34,937 bases of DNA from Lachnospiraceae bacterium (GCA_014804445.1 JAAUZU010000012.1:1-34937); one strand, 5' to 3'. Positions 14,731 through 23,923 are shown, counted from the first letter of the stretch. The notes: generated by a model not told the origin, from the letters alone. Numbers and translations are program-made.

Positions 14731-15231
14731 TTGCAGAAAAAAGTATTTCAGCTTCTCGTTGACAACACCTCCGGCGTGTTAAGCCGGATTTCGGGACTGT
14801 TTTCCAGACGCGGCTACAATATTGAGAGTATTACGGCAGGCGTGACGGCGGATCCGAGATTTACCCGCATCACCATTGTGACGAGCGGGGACGACCAGAT
14901 TTTAGAGCAGATTGAAAAGCAGGTGGCAAAGCTGATAGATATCCGTGATATCAAGGAACTTAAGCCGTCGGAGAGCGTTTACAGGGAGCTTGCGCTGATT
15001 AAGGTCCGTGCGCAGGCTGCGGAGCGTCAGGGCGTGATTTCCCTTGCGGATATTTTCCGCGCCAATATTATTGACGTAGCATCGGACAGCCTGATTGTAG
15101 AGATGACGGGTGACCAGACAAAGATAGAGGCATTTATCAATCTCCTTGACGGCTATGAGATATTGGAGCTGGCGCGTACCGGCATCGCAGGTCTCTGCCG
15201 CGGCACGGAGAATGTAACCTTTATTAACTAA
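14731..15231 (+). CDS. ilvH: Acetolactate synthase small subunit, second copy (TTG start)
   Basis: A 166-residue protein with the standard IlvN/IlvH layout: ACT domain (VFQLLVDNTSGVLSRISGLF, residues 5-24, then RRGYNIESITAG) and a C-terminal domain ending in ELARTGIAGLCRG. It is the more canonical of the two copies. It regulates acetolactate synthase and confers branched-chain amino acid feedback. The start is a TTG at 14731, chosen because GGAGG (14718-14722) lies eight bases upstream and no in-frame ATG precedes the ACT domain. A nearby ATG at 14724 is in another frame and stops after 12 codons. It has its own promoter and precedes ilvC by 71 bases. Confidence 0.88.
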   Translation: MQKKVFQLLVDNTSGVLSRISGLFSRRGYNIESITAGVTADPRFTRITIVTSGDDQILEQIEKQVAKLIDIRDIKELKPSESVYRELALIKVRAQAAERQGVISLADIFRANIIDVASDSLIVEMTGDQTKIEAFINLLDGYEILELARTGIAGLCRGTENVTFIN

Positions 15232-15243
15232 ATATGATAACCC

Positions 15244-15258
15244 GGAGGCAATGCCTCC
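15244..15258 (+). other. Small hairpin in the ilvH-ilvC gap
   Basis: GGAGGC (15244-15249) and GCCTCC (15253-15258) form a perfect six-base-pair stem with a three-base loop and no T-run, so it is not a terminator. It may be an RNA processing or stability element. It also resembles a ribosome binding site but has no gene behind it. Confidence 0.45.
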
Positions 15259-15275
15259 TGTCAGTTATAAACTAA

Positions 15276-16319
<1,044 letters not shown>

Positions 16320-16341
16320 TTGTCAGAACATTTGAAAAGGC

Positions 16342-16376
16342 AAAGAGCAGATAGCTTACTTTATCTGCTCTTTTTA
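16342..16376 (+). terminator. Intrinsic terminator after ilvC
   Basis: AAAGAGCAGATA (16342-16353) pairs with TATCTGCTCTTT (16362-16373), 12 pairs with an eight-base loop, followed by Ts to 16375. Confidence 0.9.
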
Positions 16377-16407
16377 TTGCGTCCGGCTGACAGAAAGGGA
16401 AGCAGAC

Positions 16408-18213
16408 ATGAAGGATTTTGTCGAACTGACATCCCCCAGAAAAAAGATTGATACGGAAAGCTGGTTTATTGAAAGCTACAGGCGGCACAAGGGTCATCCA
16501 ATCGCGATTCTGCTATCTCTGTATAAAGGAAATTACCATAAGTTTATTTTGGCGGTGGTATGCTTTTTCTTAAAGCATATCTGCGTTTGGGTGCTGCCCA
16601 TTGTGACGGCAAATATTATAAACGATATTACAGCCGGCAATCCGGACACCATCCGCAATGTGCTTCTTTATGCAGTTCTGATGTTTTTGCTGCTTGGGCT
16701 GAATATACCGATGAATTACCTGTATACTTCCTACAAAAGTCTCGCCACGCGCTACGCGGAGACAGGGCTGAGGAAGGCATTAATCAGGAAGCTGCAGCAG
16801 CTATCCATTTCCTATCATGTGGAGATGCAGTCCGGCAGGCTGCAGTCTAAAATTATGCGTGATGTAGAGGCTGTGGAAACCCTTTCTACCCAGATGTTTT
16901 TAAGCGTTTTAAATATCGGGCTGAATATCGTGGTGGCGCTTATCGTTACGGTGTCCAAAAGCGTGGTGGTCTTTGTGTTCTTCCTGATTACAGCGCCCAT
17001 AGCGGCAATTACCATGGTAACCTTCCGCAGCGCCATGCGGGATAAAAACCGCGAATTCCGCAAGGAGATGGAAGAAACTTCTGCAAGGGTGATGGAGATG
17101 GTGGAGCTTGTCCCCGTGACCAGAGCGCATGCGCTGGAGAATGAAGAAGTGGAAAAGATGAGCGGACAGCTTTTTGCCGTGGCGGAAAAGGGCTATAAGC
17201 TGGATTTGGTACAGGCGCTTTTCGGTTCTGTCGGATGGGCCATATTCCAGGTGTTTCAGGTTATCTGTCTTGTCTTTACCGCTTATCTTGCCTTTAAGGG
17301 GAATATTTTAGCAGGCGATATTATGCTGTATCAGAGCTATTTCACAACCGTGGTCAATCAGGTTTCCGCGATTGTGGCGCTTCTGCCCACCATCACCAAA
17401 GGAATTGAGTCTGTCAACTCCATTGGTGAGGTACTGCTCTCGGACGAAGTGGAACACAATGAGGGTAAAGAAAAGCTTACCGAAGTGGACGGTGTATTTG
17501 ATTTTAAAGATGTATCCTTTTGCTACAAAAATAACGGCAATAAGGTGTTGAACCACTTAAACCTGCATGTGGCGCAGGGAGAAACGATTGCGCTTGTGGG
17601 AGAATCGGGAGCCGGAAAAACGACCATCCTAAACCTCGTCATCGGTTTTAATCTGGCCGACGAAGGGGAAGTGCTGATGGACGGCAAAGATATGCGGGAA
17701 ATTGATTTGCGAACTTACAGACAGCATCTGGCGGTGGTTCCCCAGACGTCGATTCTCTTTTCCGGCAGCATAAAAGACAATATTACTTACGGCTGCGGAC
17801 ATGTCTCCGAGGAGGAACTGAAAGAAGTGATTGAGGCGGCAAATCTGACGGATTTGGTTGCTTCGCTTCCGAACGGGCTTGACACGATGGTGGGAGAGCA
17901 CGGCGGCAAGCTTTCCGGCGGGCAGCGGCAGCGTATTTCCATTGCGCGCGCACTGGTGCGCAATCCCCGTGTCATTGTGCTGGACGAGGCGACCTCCGCA
18001 TTGGACAGCATTTCCGAGAGACTTATTCAGCAGGCGCTTTCCAACCTGACCCGCGGACGCACCACCTTTATCGTGGCGCACCGGCTCTCAACCATACGGG
18101 AGGCGGACAGGATAGCGGTCATTGCGGACGGACACTGTGTGGAATACGGCACCTATGAGGAGCTGATGGCGCTTCAGGGTGAGTTTTATAAAATGAAAAT
18201 GTTGCAGAGTTAA
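16408..18213 (+). CDS. ABC transporter, fused permease and ATPase (exporter type)
   Basis: A 601-residue half-transporter that would dimerise. The N-terminal exporter-type membrane domain (about residues 45-330) has six hydrophobic segments. The ATPase domain (about 365-595) has Walker A GESGAGKTT (398-406), Q-loop Q446, signature LSGGQ (502-506), Walker B VIVLDE (522-527) and H-loop H558. All catalytic residues are intact. Substrate cannot be told: this family exports lipids, peptides or drugs. The gene is not paired with a second half-transporter, so a homodimer is likely. It has an AAAGGGAAG site before the ATG. No promoter was identified in the short gap after the ilvC terminator. A strong terminator follows. 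Confidence 0.9.
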   Translation: MKDFVELTSPRKKIDTESWFIESYRRHKGHPIAILLSLYKGNYHKFILAVVCFFLKHICVWVLPIVTANIINDITAGNPDTIRNVLLYAVLMFLLLGLNIPMNYLYTSYKSLATRYAETGLRKALIRKLQQLSISYHVEMQSGRLQSKIMRDVEAVETLSTQMFLSVLNIGLNIVVALIVTVSKSVVVFVFFLITAPIAAITMVTFRSAMRDKNREFRKEMEETSARVMEMVELVPVTRAHALENEEVEKMSGQLFAVAEKGYKLDLVQALFGSVGWAIFQVFQVICLVFTAYLAFKGNILAGDIMLYQSYFTTVVNQVSAIVALLPTITKGIESVNSIGEVLLSDEVEHNEGKEKLTEVDGVFDFKDVSFCYKNNGNKVLNHLNLHVAQGETIALVGESGAGKTTILNLVIGFNLADEGEVLMDGKDMREIDLRTYRQHLAVVPQTSILFSGSIKDNITYGCGHVSEEELKEVIEAANLTDLVASLPNGLDTMVGEHGGKLSGGQRQRISIARALVRNPRVIVLDEATSALDSISERLIQQALSNLTRGRTTFIVAHRLSTIREADRIAVIADGHCVEYGTYEELMALQGEFYKMKMLQS

Positions 18214-18221
18214 TGATTCAT

Positions 18222-18262
18222 AAAAGCCAAAGGGTTTCTTAAGAAAATCTTTGGCTTTTATT
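18222..18262 (+). terminator. Intrinsic terminator after the ABC transporter
   Basis: AAAAGCCAAAG (18222-18232) pairs with CTTTGGCTTTT (18249-18259) followed by ATTAT. The loop itself holds a TTTCTTAAGAAA palindrome that can extend the stem. Confidence 0.85.
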
Positions 18263-18279
18263 ATGCGTGAAATTTTGAA

Positions 18280-18308
18280 TTGCAGATTATGATAAATTAC
18301 AGTATATT
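18280..18308 (+). promoter_or_regulatory. Promoter for the two-component system
   Basis: TTGCAG at 18280-18285 and TATATT at 18303-18308 are 17 bases apart, about 45 bases before the response regulator gene. Confidence 0.5.
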
Positions 18309-18351
18309 GATATTTAGCTAAAAAATATAAGGACAACATAAAAAGGACATC

Positions 18352-19068
18352 GTGAAAATGGAAAACAAATATCATATTTTACTGGTTGAGGACGACAGGG
18401 AAATCAGGGAAGGCATTGAAATTTACTTAAAAAATCAGGGCTACGAGGTATTTCAGGCAGCCAACGGCAGGGAAGGGCTTGCCGTTGTGGAAACGGAGGA
18501 AATTCATCTGGGTATTGTGGATATCATGATGCCGGTGATGGACGGTGTGACCATGCTGATGAAACTGCGTGCCATGGGACAGGAATTTCCGGTAATTATG
18601 CTCTCCGCCAAGTCGGAGGAGGTGGATAAGATACTGGGGCTCAACATGGGGGCGGATGATTATGTGACAAAGCCCTTTACCCCCATGGAGCTTTTGGCGC
18701 GGGTCAACTCCCAGCTTCGCAGATATTCTAAATATCTTTCCGCGACGCAGAACAGCACGGTAAATGAGCATATTTATACCATCGGCGGGCTGGAGCTGAA
18801 CGAGGAGACCGTGGAAGTCAGCGTGGACGGCGTTCCTGTTAAAATGACGCCCATGGAATTTAAAATCGTGCAGCTTTTGATTAAAAATCCCGGCAGGGTT
18901 TTTTCTGCGGATGAAATTTATGAGAGAATCTGGAATGAGAAGGCAATCAACACGGATACCATTATGGTACATGTGAGAAACATCAGGGAAAAGATAGAGG
19001 TAGACCCTAAAAATCCAAAGTATCTGAAGGTGGTGTGGGGCGTTGGCTATAAAATTGAGAAGCAGTAA
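18352..19068 (+). CDS. OmpR-family response regulator
   Basis: A 238-residue two-domain regulator. The receiver domain (about 7-125) has the acidic pair EDD (14-16), the phospho-acceptor D57 in VDIMMPVMDG and K107 in TKPFTP. The DNA-binding domain (about 135-236) is the winged-helix type (ELNEETVEVSVDGVPVKMTP, then the recognition helix and GVGYKIE at the end). It is phosphorylated by the sensor kinase encoded next and controls unknown promoters. A GTG at 18352 and an ATG at 18358 are both possible starts: AAAAGGA at 18341-18347 lies four bases from the GTG and ten from the ATG. The first is listed. The kinase follows after 43 bases. Confidence 0.9.
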   Translation: MKMENKYHILLVEDDREIREGIEIYLKNQGYEVFQAANGREGLAVVETEEIHLGIVDIMMPVMDGVTMLMKLRAMGQEFPVIMLSAKSEEVDKILGLNMGADDYVTKPFTPMELLARVNSQLRRYSKYLSATQNSTVNEHIYTIGGLELNEETVEVSVDGVPVKMTPMEFKIVQLLIKNPGRVFSADEIYERIWNEKAINTDTIMVHVRNIREKIEVDPKNPKYLKVVWGVGYKIEKQ

Positions 19069-19111
19069 AAGCAATAAGTATATGTCTGATGCCTTAGAGA
19101 AGGGGAATGGA

Positions 19112-21343
19112 ATGAAAGAAAAGGAAGCGTTGAAAAAATCCGGAAAAGGGAAGATTTTTGTGGCAATTACCATACTGGTGCCTTTGATTGCGGTCGCCAT
19201 CATCGTAAGTACCTATGGCATGGTAAAAAATTATAAAGCGTCGTCATATGACGATATTCTGCACAATGAAAACGTACTGGGACGGCTGTTTCGGGGTAAT
19301 TACGTGCTGTATAAAAATCTTTGGGAAAAAATGGAGGGGAAAAGCGTACAGTATACGGATATTTATTTGAAGGATATGAAAGGCTTTCTGGGAAATAGTC
19401 TGGGAGATTATACGGAAGATGAAAAGGAATACTATCTGCGGGCATTTAATTCCATATTTGTCCGTGAACTTGAGGACAATTCTTTTGAAACATTACAGTA
19501 CTTCGATTACTATGCAGAGGATTTGAACAGCGGCGTAACCATCAGCAATGCACAGGGCACACTTGCGGACAATCTCGATAAGTATGTATATTATCTGGAA
19601 ATTGTGTATGACGAGAACGGCTCCGCAGCCATTACCTCTGCAAAATCGGAAAATGCCGACCAGCTTATGCGAAGGGCTTCCGAACTTACGCTTGCCAAAA
19701 ACCAGCTTTTGCAGGATTGGATCACGAGCCACGGGTATGAAGGCAGAAGCACGACAAATCTGCTGGAATACGGGGACGGCCCCAAAAACTGCCGCATTGC
19801 CTACGGCATGACACAGGAACTTTTAGAAGCCTATTATCAGGGAGGAATGGGTACTTACCGGAATATTCCGCTGAATGTATATTACAATTATCTGGATTCG
19901 GGAATCATGGGATATATTACGCTTGTGTTCTGGGGCGTGCTGCTTCTTGCCCTGTTTCTGCCCCTCAGGGGGCTGGTGGGGAAGCCTTTTCACAAAAACA
20001 GGATTTTAAACATTCCCATAGAGGCAGTCCTTGCGGCCGTTATTGTGGTATTTCTGCTTTCCGATGATCTTTTTGTGTATATTATCCGCTTTCTTACGGG
20101 ACAGACCGCCGCGGATATTGCCGACTTTATGCAGATTTCTCTTAAGTCGGCAGGGGTGTTTACCTTCTATACCCATATGGTTCCGCTGTATGCCATTTTT
20201 ATGGTGGCATGGTATCTTGGCCTGTGCCTGCGGGGTGCCAGAGAAAAGGGCATCCTGAATTATATAAAAGAAAACTGCCTGTTTTACCGGATTTTCCCGT
20301 TCTGCAAGCGCAGACTGGTGGCAATGTATGACTCATTGGAGCACATTGATGTGACAAAAAAGGCGGGGAAGACCATTTTAAAGATAGTGCTCATCAACGC
20401 AGTCATCCTCTTTGTTATCAGTTCCCTCTGGTTTGGCGGGTTTGCTATTACGATTTGTTATTCCATACTTTTATATTTTGGATTAAAATTTTATGTAAGC
20501 AGGCTGCAGAAAAGATATTCGATTCTTTTGTCAAAAATACAGGAAATATCAGCGGGTAACCTCAATGTGGAGATACAGGAGGATTTGGGTTTGTTCGAAC
20601 CGTTTAAGGAACAGCTCCTGTTGATTCAGACAGGCTTCCGTAACGCGGTGGAGGAAGAGGTAAAAAGCCAGAAGATGAAATCGGAGCTGATTACCAATGT
20701 ATCCCATGACCTGAAGACGCCGCTGACGGCGATTATCACATATGTGGATTTGTTGAAGGACGATACGCTCTCAAGAGAGAAACAGATAGAATACTTAAAT
20801 ACGCTGGAGAGAAAATCCCTCCGTCTCAAAGTGCTGATTGAGGATTTGTTTGAGGTGAGCAAAGCGACCAGCGGAAACGTCACTTTAAATTATCAGAATG
20901 TGGATATTTGCAATCTGATAAAGCAGGTGGAACTGGAAATGTCGGATAAGATTGCGGACGCGGGGCTGGATGTCCGTATGGATTTTCCGGAGGAAAAGGT
21001 ATTTGTGGTGTTGGACAGCCAGAAAACCTACCGGATTTATGAAAACCTGTTTTCAAACATTGTAAAATATTCCCTGCGGGGTACGAGAGTATATGTGCGG
21101 GGAACGCTGACCGACGATTATATCGTGATTTCCTTAAAAAATATTTCGGCGGCGGAAATCACTGTGGATACCGCCGAACTGACGGAGCGGTTCGTCAGGG
21201 GAGACGCTTCCCGCAATACGGAAGGGAGCGGGCTTGGGCTTGCCATTGTCAAAAGCTTTGTGGAGCTGCAGGGCGGCAGGTTTATGCTGGAAAATGACGG
21301 GGACTTATTTAAGGCAGTTACTTCATTTCCCCGTAAGCGCTAA
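19112..21343 (+). CDS. Multi-pass membrane sensor histidine kinase
   Basis: A 743-residue sensor. One membrane segment near residues 13-36 (IFVAITILVPLIAVAIIVST) precedes an outer sensor region of about 210 residues. A cluster of five further membrane segments follows (about 250-450). A short linker (QEISAGNLNVEI) resembles a HAMP exit. The HisKA part has NVSHDLKTPLTAI with the phospho-acceptor His. The ATPase part has G-box GSGLGLAIVKSF; its N-box reads ENLFSNIVKYS, in which the usual second Asn-Ala pair is altered but the first Asn is retained. An ATG at 19112 is preferred over in-frame starts at 19043 and 19082 because AGAAGGGG lies about six bases upstream. The 3' end overlaps the convergent LysR gene by 21 bases. 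Confidence 0.9.
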   Translation: MKEKEALKKSGKGKIFVAITILVPLIAVAIIVSTYGMVKNYKASSYDDILHNENVLGRLFRGNYVLYKNLWEKMEGKSVQYTDIYLKDMKGFLGNSLGDYTEDEKEYYLRAFNSIFVRELEDNSFETLQYFDYYAEDLNSGVTISNAQGTLADNLDKYVYYLEIVYDENGSAAITSAKSENADQLMRRASELTLAKNQLLQDWITSHGYEGRSTTNLLEYGDGPKNCRIAYGMTQELLEAYYQGGMGTYRNIPLNVYYNYLDSGIMGYITLVFWGVLLLALFLPLRGLVGKPFHKNRILNIPIEAVLAAVIVVFLLSDDLFVYIIRFLTGQTAADIADFMQISLKSAGVFTFYTHMVPLYAIFMVAWYLGLCLRGAREKGILNYIKENCLFYRIFPFCKRRLVAMYDSLEHIDVTKKAGKTILKIVLINAVILFVISSLWFGGFAITICYSILLYFGLKFYVSRLQKRYSILLSKIQEISAGNLNVEIQEDLGLFEPFKEQLLLIQTGFRNAVEEEVKSQKMKSELITNVSHDLKTPLTAIITYVDLLKDDTLSREKQIEYLNTLERKSLRLKVLIEDLFEVSKATSGNVTLNYQNVDICNLIKQVELEMSDKIADAGLDVRMDFPEEKVFVVLDSQKTYRIYENLFSNIVKYSLRGTRVYVRGTLTDDYIVISLKNISAAEITVDTAELTERFVRGDASRNTEGSGLGLAIVKSFVELQGGRFMLENDGDLFKAVTSFPRKR

Positions 21344-22216
21344 AAAACCGGATACGGCAGCAGTAGGATTTGTCTGCATTTTGTAGGCGAATCCTATTTT
21401 GCGTTTTGGAATAGGTTCCGCGACAGGGAAGGGAATCAGGGTGCCGTCTGTGAGTTCTTTTTCCACAAAATTACGGATAACGCCGGCTATGCCCATACCC
21501 AGTTTTGCAAATTCAATCAGAAGATCCATGGTGGTGACTTCAAGCTGCTGTTCCGGTGTGATATTCTGCAGCAGCAGATATTTTTCTACATATTGTCTGG
21601 TAAAATTCTTTTTGTCCAGCAGCATCAGCGTGGCATGGGAAAATAAATCTTTATCGCCGCCTGTACTTCGCTCCCGTAAGTGGGACATGTATTCCTTTGT
21701 GGTGACGAACATATCCTGAATTTCCTCCACCGGTTTGAAGGAAAGTTCCCCCATTTTATCACTTTCCCCCACAAGGCCGATATCCAGCCTGCCGCTTTCA
21801 AGACCGGCAATTGTCTCTGCCGAGGACTGGCAGAAAATCGATAATTTAACATGGGGATTTTCCTGAATATAGGTCTTTAAATAGGGGAGCAGCATATACT
21901 TGCAGAGCGTTGTGCTGACACCGATGGACAGGCTGCCCACACCAAGTTCCAGATTCTTTTTGAGAAGCTCCTCACCCTGACCGATGGCATGAAAAGCGGC
22001 GTCCACCTGCCTGAACAGAAGCTCTCCGTCCTCCGTCAGCCTGACGCCTCTGGAACTTCTGAGAAAAAGCGTGGTGGAGAGATTGTGTTCCAGCTTTAAA
22101 ATAGCCTTGGAAATGGCGGGCTGCGAAATAAAAAGACTGCGAGCCGCGGCAGAAATATTGCCACAGACGGCCACCTCATGAAAAATATGGTAAAGACTTA
22201 AGTTTTGCTGATTCAT
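21323..22216 (-). CDS. LysR-family transcriptional regulator
   Basis: A 297-residue regulator. The N-terminal winged helix-turn-helix covers about residues 1-65, with GNISAAARSLFISQPAISKAI followed by KLEHNL, a textbook LysR pattern. A linker helix and the periplasmic-binding-like effector domain follow (about 90-290, starting GSLSIGVSTTLCKY). It binds a small-molecule coinducer and activates or represses a target that is usually divergent. Here the gene that is divergent in the wider order is leuC, but inserted-looking DNA lies between. AAGGAGG just upstream of the ATG at 22216 is favoured over the start at 22234. Its stop overlaps the histidine kinase 3' end by 21 bases. Control of leucine genes is inference only. 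Confidence 0.88.
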   Translation of the reverse strand: MNQQNLSLYHIFHEVAVCGNISAAARSLFISQPAISKAILKLEHNLSTTLFLRSSRGVRLTEDGELLFRQVDAAFHAIGQGEELLKKNLELGVGSLSIGVSTTLCKYMLLPYLKTYIQENPHVKLSIFCQSSAETIAGLESGRLDIGLVGESDKMGELSFKPVEEIQDMFVTTKEYMSHLRERSTGGDKDLFSHATLMLLDKKNFTRQYVEKYLLLQNITPEQQLEVTTMDLLIEFAKLGMGIAGVIRNFVEKELTDGTLIPFPVAEPIPKRKIGFAYKMQTNPTAAVSGFLALTGK

Positions 22217-22265
22217 ACGGCCTCCTTCTGCCATGGATATGTGCGTTCCTGTTTTCTATGGTTCT

Positions 22266-22316
22266 GTTACTATTAAGATAACATAATTTGTAGTTATGGT
22301 AAATATGAAATATATA
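22266..22316 (+). promoter_or_regulatory. LysR-type operator-like dyads and possible rightward promoter
   Basis: Between the LysR gene and hairpin element D lie repeated half-sites: GTTAC (22266-22270), ATAAC (22278-22282) and GTTAT (22293-22297). ATAAC-N10-GTTAT forms an inverted repeat typical in shape of LysR-type sites. Overlapping it is TTGTAG (22288-22293) and TATATA (22311-22316), 17 bases apart, pointing rightwards. The likely reading is an ancestral promoter for the genes to the right, with LysR control. The rest of this 297-base gap holds AT-rich DNA and element D. Confidence 0.4.
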
Positions 22317-22371
22317 TATTGGAAGAATAGATGATATTATGTTACACTAAACTTGTGATGATGATGACTAT

Positions 22372-22465
22372 GCAAGTGACGGGATTGTGCAATGGAGACA
22401 AAAACGGACTCCGAAGCGTGGCAAGTCGTCCTTATTTTGTCTCCATTGCACAATCCCTGCCTTGC
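22372..22465 (+). repeat. Hairpin element D (type I)
   Basis: A perfect 23-base-pair stem, 22381-22403 with 22435-22457, closed by a 31-base loop (22404-22434). The outer ends are GCAAGTGAC (22372-22380) and TGCCTTGC (22458-22465), of which GCAAG/CTTGC pair. The loop holds CGGACTCCGAAGC and GTGGCAAGTCGTCCTTA, with GGAC (22406-22409) able to pair with GTCC (22428-22431). The loop is nearly identical to that of element E while the stem differs. There is no T-run, so it is not an ordinary terminator. It lies 48 bases before the methyltransferase gene. Confidence 0.85.
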
Positions 22466-22513
22466 GGAGAATGATTTTATTATTGTTAAAAAAGTCCATA
22501 GTGGAGGATAAAA

Positions 22514-23398
22514 ATGAATACTTATTGGTCGGAGTATGTGCAAAAGACCGAAGAACTTTATTTGTCCCGTGCTTTAAAATTTCATAGTGGAAATATGGAT
22601 AAATGGATAGATGTGATGCAACTGCATGATGGAATGAACATTCTTGAAGTCGGCTGTGCCGGCGGTCTCCTTTGCCACAGATTAAAAGAGAGACTTCAAA
22701 GTGCAGAAATTACAGGTGTGGATTTTGATATCGGACATATTGATTTTGCAAAGAAAAAAAGCGCAGAATTAAACCTCAAATGTAATTTTATTGCCGGTGA
22801 TGCAACACAGTTGCCTTTTGCGGATAATTCATTTGATGTCTGTTATTCTCATACGGTGATAAACTTCTGTGAACCCACAAAGTTCGTAAGTGAACAATAT
22901 CGGGTGTTGAAACCCGGCGGTAAAATGATTATTATGGATGTCTATGACAGGAGTAACAAGCCGGAAGAATGGATACCAACCGATGCATGTGAGGAAAAGG
23001 CATTATTTGATAAGGTCTGGGCGGCGGCAAATGACAACCCCAATAGTCAAGTCAAGCGGTACGAGAACCGAACCGAAAAGTATTTTGCCTATCTTGCGGC
23101 ACAAGGATTTCATGCCATTTCCATAGACGCCATGGCCTCCGTGAATTATGCCCCGGACTGCGATAATATAGATGATGAAACCGCGCGGCTGCAAATAAAC
23201 GAGGATAGAGTATTGGAACTCAACAGCGTGGAAAAAGCATACAAAATGGCTCCCCATGCGCTTAGCAAAACAGAGTATCAGACTTTACTGGATTTCATTA
23301 ACCGCAGATACGACAAAAAAATAAAACAATACGAAGATGGAGAGAAAAACTGGGAGTTCCGCATCGCCACAACAGTGTTAATCAGCGGCACGAAGTGA
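22514..23398 (+). CDS. Class I SAM-dependent methyltransferase
   Basis: A 294-residue enzyme with the Rossmann methyltransferase fold. Motif I is LEVGCAGG (44-51), the acidic end of beta 2 is GVDFD near residue 73, FIAGDATQLPFADNSFDVCY covers motifs II and III, and RVLKPGGKMIIMDVYDR is the typical post-III strand of the ubiE-like Methyltransf_11 group. The C-terminal third (about 160-294) has no motif I recognise and probably sets substrate choice, which is unknown. GGAGG six bases before the ATG supports the start. It is a lone gene between hairpin elements D and B, less GC-rich than the acetyltransferase on the other side, and looks like an acquired single-gene unit. Confidence 0.87.
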   Translation: MNTYWSEYVQKTEELYLSRALKFHSGNMDKWIDVMQLHDGMNILEVGCAGGLLCHRLKERLQSAEITGVDFDIGHIDFAKKKSAELNLKCNFIAGDATQLPFADNSFDVCYSHTVINFCEPTKFVSEQYRVLKPGGKMIIMDVYDRSNKPEEWIPTDACEEKALFDKVWAAANDNPNSQVKRYENRTEKYFAYLAAQGFHAISIDAMASVNYAPDCDNIDDETARLQINEDRVLELNSVEKAYKMAPHALSKTEYQTLLDFINRRYDKKIKQYEDGEKNWEFRIATTVLISGTK

Positions 23399-23410
23399 GT
23401 AATTTAAGTG

Positions 23411-23623
23411 ATTGCGAAACGTAGGAGCTATGCTGTAGTCATTGCGCACAATGTATATTCCAACGCAGACGCGCTTTCGCTCCGAGCTTGCCGTAGCGGT
23501 ACTAAGCTCGAAAATACCTCGCAAGTCATGCTCGCATGACTTTGGTACCGACGGCAAGCAAGGGTCTGCTTATGGAATATACATTGTGCACAATTCGAAA
23601 CCGATGGATGCGCGTTTCGTAAT
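23411..23623 (+). repeat. Hairpin element B (type II)
   Basis: A layered palindrome. Outer pair: ATTGCGAAACG (23411-23421) with 23613-23623. Main stem: 23441-23461 with 23574-23594, 20 of 21 paired. Second stem: GCAGAC (23465-23470) with GTCTGC (23564-23569). Unpaired left segment: CGCGCTTTCGCTC (23470-23482). Third stem: CTTGCCGT-AG-CGGTAC (23487-23502) with 23544-23558. Apex: a 21-base segment (23502-23522) identical to element A, then a hairpin AAGTCATGC/GCATGACTT (23523-23542). This 525-base gap between the methyltransferase and the acetyltransferase holds only elements B and C and the short repeats between them. A 65-codon open frame inside B is an artefact of the repeat. Confidence 0.85.
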
Positions 23624-23687
23624 TGTCTACAGGATATAAGGTAGGTGTGACGGAAAGAAAGTTTCGCAAACGTCTAATAGGATACAA
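23614..23687 (+). repeat. Pair of imperfect direct repeats between elements B and C
   Basis: 23614-23639 and 23661-23687 share the pattern GTTTCGYAA, then GTCTA, then GGATAYAA, with one base of length difference. The first copy also forms the outer right arm of element B. They may mark the junction of two element copies or a duplicated target. Confidence 0.55.
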
Positions 23688-23696
23688 AATGGGCAT

Positions 23697-23890
23697 TTGC
23701 AAAATTCATCTTTGCTAGTTTCGAATTGTGTATATTGCACATTCCATAAGCAGACCCTTGCCAGCCGTCGGTACTTAGCTGCCGTCCTTTGGCAGCTTAT
23801 GTACCGCTACGGCTGGCTCGGAGCGAGAGCGCGTCTGCGTTGGAATGTACAATATGCACAATGACACTTGCTATATAACGAGTTTTGCAA
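23697..23890 (-). repeat. Hairpin element C (type II, inverted relative to B)
   Basis: Read on the minus strand this is a homologue of element B. Main stem: 23725-23745 with 23842-23862, 19 of 21 paired. End motif GCAAGTGTC is at 23871-23863 on the minus strand. Outer pair: TTGCAAAA (23697-23704) with TTTTGCAA (23883-23890). The unpaired segment is CGCGCTCTCGCTC, one base from A and B. The inner stem reads CCAGCCGT/ACGGCTGG where B has CTTGCCGT/ACGGCAAG, so two base pairs have changed together. The apex differs from A and B and has its own AGCTGCC/GGCAGCT hairpin. Confidence 0.85.
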
Positions 23891-23923
23891 CTACCTAAGT
23901 AATTATTTGAAAGGAATTAGACC

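Noticed and set aside
14724..14762. ATG start for the second small subunit
   Set aside because: The ATG is in another frame and stops after 12 codons. The TTG at 14731 has the correct spacing to GGAGG.
15244..15258. Terminator between ilvH and ilvC
   Set aside because: The stem is only six pairs and no T-run follows, so read-through into ilvC is expected.
22372..22465. Rho-independent terminator or riboswitch before the methyltransferase
   Set aside because: No T-run follows the stem, the stem is too long and perfect for a known riboswitch, and the same core occurs in reverse before leuC after another gene.
23442..23639. 65-codon open frame between the methyltransferase and the acetyltransferase
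   Set aside because: It lies wholly inside element B, has no ribosome binding site, and its sequence is explained by the palindrome.
23411..23890. CRISPR array or tandem repeat locus
   Set aside because: There are only two long, inverted elements with no regular spacers and no Cas-like genes nearby.
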